From contig NW_023601322.1 in assembly GCF_014898055.3 (NCBI RefSeq), positions 74,676,740 through 74,740,739 on the forward strand: a DNA stretch of 64,000 nucleotides. The letters run 5' to 3'. The DNA comes from Talpa occidentalis. Its lineage: Eukaryota; Chordata; Mammalia; Eulipotyphla; Talpidae. Made by a program: the position numbers and the translations under genes. Shown here piece by piece: positions 45,948 to 55,900 of the stretch. Within the stretch, counting starts at the first letter, position 1. The number at the start of each line of letters is the position of its first letter. Under the pieces are notes generated by a model. The model saw only the letters and a program-made list of their open reading frames with translations, had not been told where the DNA came from and ran no database searches.

Positions 45948-46667
45948 AAAACATAGGAACACTTCATGACATAAACTTTTGTGGATACATCTCCAGCAGC
46001 AAGGAAAACAAGCAATTATAAACAACTGTACATCAAACTAAAAAGCTTCTATACAGGGAAAGAAGCCATAACTAAAACAGAGACACCCTACTGAAATAGA
46101 AAACATTTGCAATCCATATACATCTGACTAGAAACTGATATTTAAGATCTATAAAGAACTCATGCCACTCAACAACAACAAAAAAACCCAGGTAACCCAA
46201 TCAAAAAAATGGGCAGAAGCACTAAAGAGGCCGTTCTACAAAGAAGACATACAGATGACCAACCTCAAGAAATTTAAATTTTATTTATTCATGTTATTAA
46301 AACTGGGGTTTTATTTAATCATCATTGCTTATTGCTTATCATGCAAATCAAAACCACAATGAGATACTACCTCACACCTGGAAAGTGTGATGTGGCTCAC
46401 ATCAAAAAGACTATACACAACAAGTGATGGAGAGGATATGGAGAAAAAGGAACCTTCTTACACTGTTGATTGGAATGTTGACTCATCTAGACCCTATGGA
46501 AAACTGTGGAATTCCAGGAATTCTCCTAGGTATTTACCTGTACAAAATCACTAATTCAAAGGGATATACACAATGTTATGTTCATTGTAGCCCTATTTAT
46601 AATAGCCAGGTTATGAAAGTAACCTAAATACCCATTGACATAGCAGTGGATTAAGAATATGTATATA

Positions 46668-46927
46668 GGGCCTCCCCGGTGGCGCAGCGGTTCAGCACTG
46701 TGTTGCTAAGCTCTCTGTTGGCTCTGCAGTGCTGGTTCAATCCCCAGCCACTGGCGAGGGTCCCACATGGCACGCAGACCTCTCCTGCCACCCGTTGCTC
46801 CCCTCAGCAGTGTATTTCATTACTCTACCTGTTCTGTTCCCGCTCTGACTCTGGTGAGTTCTCTCACCTTTCCATGCTTCTGACTGTACCCAGTGCTTGT
46901 ATAAATAAATAAATAAATCTTAAAAAA
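46668..46927 (+). repeat. tRNA-derived SINE, subfamily A
   Basis: Sense copy inside the L1, exact target duplication AAGAATATGTATATA (46653 and 46928). Confidence 0.88.
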
Positions 46928-47279
46928 AAGAATATGTATATACATGGAATGGTATACTCCCCAGCTATAAAAAAAAATGAACTCTTGCCCTTTGCAACAA
47001 CATGCATGGAACTGAAGGGGTTATGCTAAGTGAAATAAGTCAGAATGAGATAGACAAATACCAGATGATTTCACTCATGCGTGGAATGTATAGAAGGAAA
47101 CCCCACAAAGGAACTACCAAAACAAACCCTGGAAATATGACTGCAGAAGGATACTAGAAGATGAGGGAGGGGCATTAAACAAAAGGGGAGAGTGCTGAAA
47201 CAGTAGGGGCTGTTGTAGCATACTCCACCCCCATGAAATACAGGAAGAATTTCAAGAAGAAAGTCTGATCAGGGATAGT

Positions 47280-48540
47280 GGCTTTCTCTTTGAGATGATG
47301 TCTGTAAGACCCATGTGGTCTAGTTATTTGCTTAAGGCTATAGAATTCCTATTTTCTGTCTGATTGGTGTGTCCATTGGTGAGAGTGTTGTGTTGAACCC
47401 CCCTATTTCAAATGTGTTTTTCAGTGTTTGTTTTCAGAGTTAGTTGCCTAATATATATATTGATGAGTATTATGTCTTCCTGATGTATTGTTCCCTTAAT
47501 CATTATGTAATGTCCACCCCTATCTTTTGTTACCCTTTTTTTAACTGGAAATCTATTTCATTTGATATAAATAAGAATCCCTGCCTTCCTTTTGGGTCCA
47601 GTTTGTTTCTGGATTGTTTTCCAACCCTTTACATTGAGTCTCTTTTTAATCTCTGGAGCTCAGGTGTAAGTCATGGAGATAGCAACAATTTGGATTCTGT
47701 TTCCTGATCCAACCATATACTCTATGTGTTTGGTGAGTCAGTCCATTTACATTTACAGTGATTACTGATATGTGAAAATCTTGCTTCCATTTTGACCTTA
47801 ATTTTGTGATTCTCTTTCCTTGTTCAGTTTTTTTTTTTTTTTTGGTCCATATTCTTCTCTTTGGTTTAGATACAAGAGCTCCTTTCAATATTTCTTGTGG
47901 GGTGGGGGACTTGTTTTTGTAAACTCCTTCAGTCTGTCTGAGAAAACCTTTTTTTATCCTTCATACCTGAGAGAGAAGCCTTGCAGGATAGAGTATACTT
48001 GGCTGGCAGTTTTTTTTTCCTTTAAGTTATTCCATCTCTCTGTACCCATAGTGTTTCTTCAGAGAAGTTTGAGGTTAACCTTCTTGGGGTTCTTTCATAG
48101 GTTTATTGCTTCTTCCCCCTAACCAATTTCAATATTCTTTCTTTGCCTTGAAACTCTTGTTAAGTTTCACTAGTATATATCTCGGTTTGTTTAGGTACCC
48201 TTGTGGTCTTTTTTTTTAATTTATTTATTTATTTTTTTTTATAGAGGTATGCTTTATTTATTTATTTGTTTGTTTGTTTGTTTTGTTTATACATGCACTG
48301 GGCACAGTCAGAAGCACGGGAGGGTGAGAGAATTCACCAGAGCCAGAGCGGGGAGCAGAGCAGGCAGAAGGACCGAAGTACACTGCTGAGGGGAGCAGCG
48401 GGCGGCAGGAGAGGTCTGCACGCCATGTGGGACCCTCCTCTGGTGGCCGGGGAGCAGCCGGGGATCGAACCGGCGCCGCAGAGGTAGCGGGCAGCTTCGC
48501 AACCCAGTGCTCAACCGCTGCGCCACCAGGGAGGCCCACC
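47280..48540 (-). repeat. Antisense L1 fragment (ORF1/ORF2 junction region)
   Basis: The minus strand at 47646-47888 reads like the start of L1 ORF2 (VITVNVNGLTHQTHR). TTTCTTGTGGGGTGGGGGAC and neighbouring sequence also match antisense L1. A SINE interrupts it at 48213. Confidence 0.65.
48213..48537 (-). repeat. tRNA-derived SINE, subfamily A, long tail variant
   Basis: Antisense copy with exact 16-bp target duplication ACCCTTGTGGTCTTTT (48197 and 48538). Confidence 0.88.
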
Positions 48541-48555
48541 CTTGTGGTCTTTTAA

Positions 48556-49260
48556 TTTTTTTTTTTATTTTTACAACATTGTTCATTTTTGTACAATGTT
48601 TGATTTCTCCTCTCAGGTGTTGTCCCATAAAATTACCACCACCAAGATAGCCATGAACCATCACCATAGACTCTTGCGCTCTTCTCGCCTGTTTTGATCC
48701 ATTTCCCTCCCCCTCCCCTGATGAATGTCTCTAATTTATAGTTTGACTGCTAGCTTTGTCTTTTTTTCCCCCCAATCCCTTGTATGGTTTTACTATGGTC
48801 CTCTTATAAGTGAAACCATCTAATATTTTTTTCTTTCTGACTTATTTCACTAAGCATAATCCCTTCCAGCTCCATCCAAGTTGCTGCGAATGGCATAAGT
48901 TTATCTTTTTTGATTGCTGAGTAGTATTCCATTGTGTATATATATGCCACATCTTTTTGATCCAGTTATCTGTTTTTGGGCATTTAGGTTGTTTCCACAT
49001 GTAATCTGTTGTAAATAGTGCTGTAATGAACATAGGCATTATGAACATAGGAGTGCAAGTATCCTTTTGAATTAATGCTTTTGTGTACTTTGGGTAGATT
49101 CCTAGAAGTGGAATTGCTTGGTCATATGGTAGATCCATTTTTAGTAATTTGAGGGTCCTCCACACAGCTTTCAATAGTGGTTGGAACAGTTTGCATTCCT
49201 AGGTATCCTGGTAGTCTGTTAGCTTCATGGATTGGTATACTTAGTTCCTCTCCAGATTTG
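48556..49260 (-). repeat. Antisense L1 3' end
   Basis: GACTTATTTCACTAAGCATA, AGTAGTATTCCATTGTGTAT and GGAATTGCTTGGTCATATGG are classic antisense L1 ORF2/3' sequences. The left T-run is its poly(A). Confidence 0.78.
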
Positions 49261-49356
49261 AGAAAATTTCCTGTATTATTTTTTTAAAGTAAATTCTTTG
49301 TTCCTTTCACTTTCTCCCCCTTTCCCCTTTTCATTCCAATTATTACTTTTATATTA

Positions 49357-49400
49357 CCTATATATGTATATATATATATTATAATACCTATATATTATTT
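49357..49400. repeat. AT-rich microsatellite
   Basis: TATATATGTATATATATATA-type tract and following TATA-rich sequence upstream of the paralogue's exon 2. Confidence 0.7.
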
Positions 49401-49441
49401 ATCATTGTGGAGGTGGGTAGTTCTCAAAGTATTTCTTTTTT

Positions 49442-49700
49442 TTTTTTTTAAAGATTTTCTTTATTTTTGCGTAAAAGAACTGGGGTATAGAGCAGAGATG
49501 TGGGGGGTGAGAGGATTCACCGAGACAGAGTGGGGAGCAGAACAGGTGGATTTACTAAAATGCACTTCTATGGGGAGTGGTGGGCGAAACAGGAGAGGTC
49601 TGCTGCGCCATATATGGGTTACCTCCTTGACTGGGGTTTGAACTCAGGCTATAGTGGTGATAACGCTGAGACTTAACCCCTAGGCCACCAGGGAGCCCCC
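49442..49700 (-). repeat. tRNA-derived SINE, subfamily B
   Basis: Antisense copy flanked by TATTTCTTT on both sides. It ends 190 bp before the paralogue's signal-peptide exon. Confidence 0.82.
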
Positions 49701-49890
49701 TATTTCTTTATTTTTTCATAAAAAATATGCCATAGGTAGGTTTCTTTAAACTTTTACAGTATAAGTCAATTATTGTTTTGTGTCATGTGTTTCTACACAT
49801 GTGCTTGCAGTTACATTATTCTATTCATATTAGTCACTCTATGTTCTAACAATGGTGTGGTCTAATGAATGTTACTAAATTGCCTTTCAG

Positions 49891-49990
49891 ATGCCGACTT
49901 CTGGAACCATGAAGCTTCAAATGTCCATGCTAGTGGTGACCTGGTTCAGTTTCCTGGGCTTCACATGGGCTGAGATCTACACATCTGTTG
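49891..49990 (+). CDS. P4HA paralogue exon 2 (signal peptide)
   Basis: The acceptor TGCCTTTCAG ends at 49890 and the donor GTATGG starts at 49991. ATG 49909 (context GGAACCATGA) aligns with the P4HA2 start and gives 82 coding nt. An upstream in-frame ATG at 49891, the first bases of the exon, would add MPTSGT in front of the signal peptide. I chose 49909 by homology. Confidence 0.85.
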
Positions 49991-52900
49991 GTATGGGCCA
50001 GAGCACATAGTTTTCTCTGCAAATGATTCTTAGTTCTGTTCGTCAGTTGTGGACCACTTGTTCTCTATCAGGGTGGAATAGCCTCACCCACATGTTTTAG
50101 GGGAAAGTGAGAAAGGAGTTTCCAGACATTAATACTTTTCCTTTTTGGTGGCTATTAACACACTGACCCAAAGGCTTTTTCTGGTTAACAGGTGTTTGTG
50201 GTATGTATCTTTTTTTGTGAAGTATAGATATTCTCAGGACCTTTAGGAATGTTCAGATAGTTCTTGTGAAATGTCTATGATTAGATCTGAAAGTCCTGTT
50301 TGTTCTTTTCTTTACCAGAATCTTAAAAATTAATTCCTATGTGTTGAAGTGGTTTGCCCCCACTCTTTTCCATGGTCTATGTGACAAGATTACCCTTAGG
50401 GTAAAAGAATGAGACAAAGCTTTCTCCCTGATAATAGAGTTCGCTTTATGGGTTCTGAACATACCTGTGGGTATTTCTGTCTGTCTCTTCTTGAATCTGG
50501 AGACTAGAAACATGACCATTAGCTCCCCTTAAGCTCCAACATCCAGTTATCCAGAAAGAGTTGACTGGAAGGGATCTTTCTTTCATTGAAACTTTTGTGC
50601 TAATGAAGCAAACTGGGATGTCATTTTTCTAACTCTGACCCTTTTTTCTGTTCCCTCGTAGGGCATATGGCTAGTTTGATTTCTTTGGAAAGACAACTGC
50701 TACAATCTCTGAAAGAATATATCCTTTTGAATGAAGCCAGACTTTCTATGATGAAAAGGTAAAGGTAATCTGTTATTCCCACAGTCTGCCTAAGATCTTT
50801 CCTTACTCTCCACATACAGAAATTAGTATAATTTTGGCCTTTTACTTTTGCTTAGCAGAAGTAATTACAATTTTTTTCAAAGACTTGTACATTTGAAAAG
50901 AAATATATTTTCTAAAAGTTAAAAATAGTTCTTGAAACCGAAATTCACCGAATGAATTATACACCATGTGCTAGTTATTAAGCTAACTACGAGACATCTT
51001 GAATCCAAACTTACCCTTTTATGTTCTTTGTGATGCTGGAGATAGTATTTGGCAAACTACCTTTCTACTTTATTATTTGACTTCCTGTTAGATTCTGTCA
51101 ACTGAAGAGCATAGAAGTAGACTAAAATGAAACAGGAAAAAGAAATGACCTTAGCTCTTCCTGTTTTGATTGCTGTTCCTGTGAGTGGCAGTTTATCAAT
51201 AGTTCTAAACTTCAGCATTGGTAATTGTTCCCCTTTTCCTGTTTTTTTTTTTTTTTCCCCCTTCAGTGCCCTAGAAGTGAACTTACTCTTCCTTCAGAGA
51301 TAGCAGTACCGTCAATTCAGTGCTCTTTCCTTAAAGGCTTTAGTTCTAAATCCTTGGTGCTCCCCTTTTCACCTCCAGAAACAGTTGGAAAACATAATTC
51401 CCTTCAGAGGCCTGGGTCCTAGTACCTCAGAGTCCCTAGGTTTAAAGTTCTGTGTATAATACTTACACTTTTCCCTTTATTCCCTTGGTTGGAGCTGCTT
51501 TCTGCAGTTATTATATTGTGTTATTTTACTGTTTCTTTTTTGGACATTTCATTCCATGTAGTGAATTCTCTTTGATTTCATAGTGTGGTCTCACAACAGA
51601 TACACAGACTATTATACATGGCTAAAAATACAAATAGTTTCCTGGAAAATTCCTGGAGAATTCTACCAAAGTACAATTTGGACAGATAAAGGGAGAAAAT
51701 AAGAATGAGGTTAACATGTCATAAGGAATTCCCCTTTCAACAAAACTGAACAAGGTTGTTTTGGGCAAACATTCCCTTTGAGAGTTGTGAACTACTGGCC
51801 AGATTGTTGAAGGCATACCCCAGTACACAGGTAGAGACCCTTGGCAAAGACTAGGAAACCTGTTGGTTCAAGGCATCTAAGGAAATCTCTATTTGATCAT
51901 TAGCTTACCAGTAAACTACCTGAGTAGAGACTTCAGTAGCCACATGAAACAAAGAATATAGATTTTAGAGATTTAGTCCATCTAAGTCACTAAATAAACA
52001 GACATCATGTCATAATCGTCATCATCATTATCAATAATAGATCACGAGAACAAGACAAGGGGAATGTGTCAGACTTTCACATTTTATTTAAATATCTAGT
52101 GTTGACAGATAAAGACCTGCAGTGCACTAGAAAGTAAGTTTCTACACAAGAAACAAATAGTCAAAATCTAGACTTACTAACCAAAAACCTTAGATCAGTT
52201 ATTTTATTTTCAAAGAACTGAACACAACTATGTCTAAAGAATTAAATTATAAGAATGTAGTTTCTCCAAGTAGAAAAATCAATTAAAATGAGTGTAGTTG
52301 AAAGTTATAGTAGTAGATAGGTAAAAATTCACTAAAGGGGTTCGGTATCAGATTTATTGACAGAAGTAATCAGTGAACTTGAAGATAGGTAAATTGAGAT
52401 TATGCAGGCTGAGGACAGAAAGAAAAAAAGACTGGAGAAAAGTGAAGAGAGCCTCATATACCAGTAGAAAATCACCAATTATACCACTTTCACACAAGGG
52501 ACATCTCAGAGACAGCAAAGAGAAAAGGGCAGTAAAAACATTTGAATAGTCTAATCCAAAAATGTCCAAAGTTCTGTGAAAAATATTAATCTACATATCC
52601 ATTAATGTATGAAAAAAGGGCCTCCCTGGTGGCGCAAGGGGTTAAGACACAACCTATGAAGCTATCTGCAGTCTCTGCAGCATGATTTTGATTCCTGGCC
52701 GGCCAGGGAGCAACCCACATGGCACAGCAGACCTCTCCTGTCTCACCCGATGCTCCACTCAGCAGTGTATTTCAGTCAATCTGCCTGTTGTGTTCCCCAC
52801 TCTGTCTCTGGTGAATCCTCTCACCTCCCACACCTCTGGCCTACACCCCAGCTCTTGTATGCATAAATAAATAAATCTTAAAAAAATCTATGAAAAAAGA

Positions 52901-55900
52901 AAAAGTAGGATAAGGAAAACTGGAGATGCTGGGAATATTCTCAGATTCAATGAATAATTTTAGCTTTATTTTACAAAAACAAATATAAAAGCCAAGTTAC
53001 AGAAAGGTTGATAAAAGCATTGTAAAATATACACCAGGCAATTCATAAAGCAAGCCAGTATGACAGTATCACAAAATTACCTTTAAGGCAAGTAATGACA
53101 TTAGGGACATTAAAGTTGTTTGGACATTATAATGTAGCATACAAATAAAGTACAAAAAGCATGTTTACACACACAAGTAATGGGAAAAATTGATAAAGTC
53201 ATAATTGTGATATATTTTAATATATACATGGTCGATGATAGAGTAAATCAAAATATGTTAAAGACAATTTGAGTAACCTAGTTAATAAACTTGATATAAT
53301 AAATACGTACAAAACCCTGAATGCTCATTTTAAATGATTAAAAGCATTGATTTGGGGGGGTTATACCTTCCTAGGCTGATATCTTGACTTATTATTTACA
53401 TGTTGTGTGACTTTGGGAAGTCATATGACAAGTTTTAAAAACTAGTTTTATTTTTACAGCTGGGGAGAAGGATGTTCATGTTTGATTTATGCAATAGTCG
53501 GGAAGATTAATGAAGATAATGTTTTCAAGTCCATAAATTAGGTAGTGGTACATAATTAAGTCACAGTATTTGAGAGTTACTTTTTAAGTTTGTTAAAATA
53601 AAATTTCTTAAGTTTGATTTAATTTTTATCTTTTGATTCCCTACTCCATCAAATTCCACAGCTGGGCTGACAAAAGAGATGGCTTGGACCTTATAATCCC
53701 AGAAGACAAGGAAGACTTGGGGAAATTAGTGGATGTGTACAAGGTGCTAAAGCATCTAAATAAGGATTGGTCAGTAGTGGAGAGCTTTGTCCTTGAGGAA
53801 CCATCCATTGGTGAGCTGGACTGTGTGCATGTGCATGCATTCACATTCATATATGTGGGTGTTGATATGTTTATACATGATGATTCTCTGTATTTCTGAA
53901 TCTCTTTCTGAGATTGAGACAGCACTTGAGAATGGGTTCCTTGAAACTATTAGATCTCACAATTAAAACTATGAAGAACTGGGGAATTTTTCAGAGATAG
54001 GTATTTTATTTATTTTCACTTCTTTAATGTTTTTGGGTCTGTTTAAGTGTTCTCTTTCTTCTTGTCAAATTTTGTCATTTTTTTCCCTAGATTTTAAAAT
54101 GTATTGGCCTATATTTGTTATTTATTCCTTTATCATATTAAATATCCTTTGTATTACTGATCATTTTCATTCTTCATTATTAGAGGATTTATTTTTTTCT
54201 TAACCATTTTGATATTTTAAAAAATATTTTTTAAAGAATTAGCTTTTGTTTTATTTTTCTCTATTCTTCATTGTGGTAAAATATGCATAACAATTTTTTA
54301 TTGTAAACATTTATAATTGTACGACTCAGTGTCATTAAATACATTCATGAGATAATGCTGTGCCTATCACCACTATCTATCTCAATACCTTTTTAAAAAT
54401 CATCTTCAACATAAAGTATGTGGCTGTTAAACAATAATTCTCCTTTAACCCCTGGTAACTGCTATTTTGCTTTCTATCTCTGTGATTTCTAGGTTTTCTA
54501 GGTACCTTGTGTGAATGGAATCATATACCATTTGACCTGTATCTGACTTATTTCAATGTTTTCAAGATCTGTGTCATGTTGTAGCATATATAAAAACTGC
54601 ATTCCTTTTTATGCCTGAATAGTATTCTATTATGTGTATGTTCCACATTTTATTTATTGATTCATCTGTTGATAGTCACTTGGGCTATTTCACCTTTTGG
54701 TTATTGTGAATAATGCTACTATGAATATGGTACACAGATACCTGTTCAAATCCCTGGTTTCAGTTCCTTTGGATATATATCTAGAAGTTGAATTGCTTGA
54801 TCTTATAGTAGTTACATGTTTGACTTTCTTGAGGAAGTGGCAAACTGTTTTTCACAGTTACTTTTCTATTTTATTTTCCCTCCATCAATGCATAAGGGTT
54901 CCAGTTTCTCCACATCCTTGCCAACACATCCTATTTTCTATTTTTGAATTATAACCATACTTGTAGTTGTGGAGTGCTATCTCATTGTGGCTTTATTTGC
55001 ATTTCCTCAATGACTAATGATGTAAATCACCATTTAATGGGTTTATTGGGCATGTTTGTGTGTTTAAACCATTTCTATGAATTTATCTTCTTTGAAGAAA
55101 TGTCTTTAAGTCCCTTGCACCTTTTTTAAACTGTTTTTTTTGTTTTGTTTTGTTGTTGAGTTTTAGGAGTTCTTTATATAGTCTTGAATATTAATCCTTA
55201 TCAGATACATGGTTTTCATTTTTTTCTTAATCAATAGATTGTCTCTTCATCTTTTGTCTTTTTATCCTTTGATTCACAAACTCTTAATTTTAGTGAAGTT
55301 GGAGGATTTTTTTTTTTTAATGCTGCCTATCCTTTGGTCAGATTCATGAAATGAAGATTTTCCCCATGTTTTCTTCTAAGAGTCTTACTGTTTTTATTTC
55401 TGAAGTTAAGTTCTTTGACTAAACTTAGTGGGTTAGACATTAAGAATTTTGAATTAATTTATATGTGATGTAAAGTAAGTACCTAATTTATTCTTTTGCA
55501 TATGAATATTTGGTTTTCCTTGTACCATTCATTGTAAAGACTGTCCTTGAATGATTGTGGTGCTTTTGTTGAAAAATCAGTTGACCATATGAAGATTTAT
55601 TTTTTGTGCATTCTATTCTATTCCATTGTGTATGTGTGTGTCCTTTGGCCAGTTACATTCTGTTTTTTAATTTTGGTAAAATACATGTAACATGAAATTT
55701 ACCATCTTAACTATTTTTAAGTGTATAATTCAGTGGTGTTAAGTATTCACAGGTGTACAGCCAATCTCCAGGAATCTTTTTATGTTGCAAAATTAAGAGT
55801 CTGTAGTCATTAAATAACAACTCTCTTCCTTTCGTCCTTGGAAACCCCTATTCTGCTTTGAGTCTCAAAGCATTTGACTATTCTAGGTACCTCATATATC

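Larger units (their letters stand above)
44487..47240 (+). repeat. L1 element, 3' part, with three SINEs inserted
   Basis: Sense L1 ORF2 remnants (CATTCTGAATGGTGAAAAAC, CACTACTATTCAACATGGTA) and the 3' end (GAACTGAAGGGGTTATGCTA, CAGATGATTTCACTCATGCG). Many frameshifts; it cannot be active. SINEs at 44858, 45677 and 46668 interrupt it. Confidence 0.82.
40749..49890 (+). other. Region between second CpG block and paralogue exon 2 (putative intron 1)
   Basis: It contains SINEs (41826-42090, 43773-44080, 48213-48537, 49442-49700), a long sense L1 with three SINEs inserted in it (about 44487-47240), antisense L1 pieces (about 47280-48540 and 48556-49260) and an AT microsatellite near 49360-49400. 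The 42100-43770 stretch is unassigned and has no recognisable gene. Confidence 0.45.

Noticed and set aside
44487..47240. Possible active L1
   Set aside because: Reading frames are broken many times and three SINEs interrupt it; it lacks the 5' half.
47646..47888. Minus-strand frame with VITVNVNGLTHQTHR
   Set aside because: It is the start of L1 ORF2 in a broken element, not a host gene.
53633..53899. Continuous 88-codon frame over paralogue exon 4 as a separate small gene
   Set aside because: It is exon 4 read through its donor into the intron. Homology to P4HA2 stops exactly at 53810.
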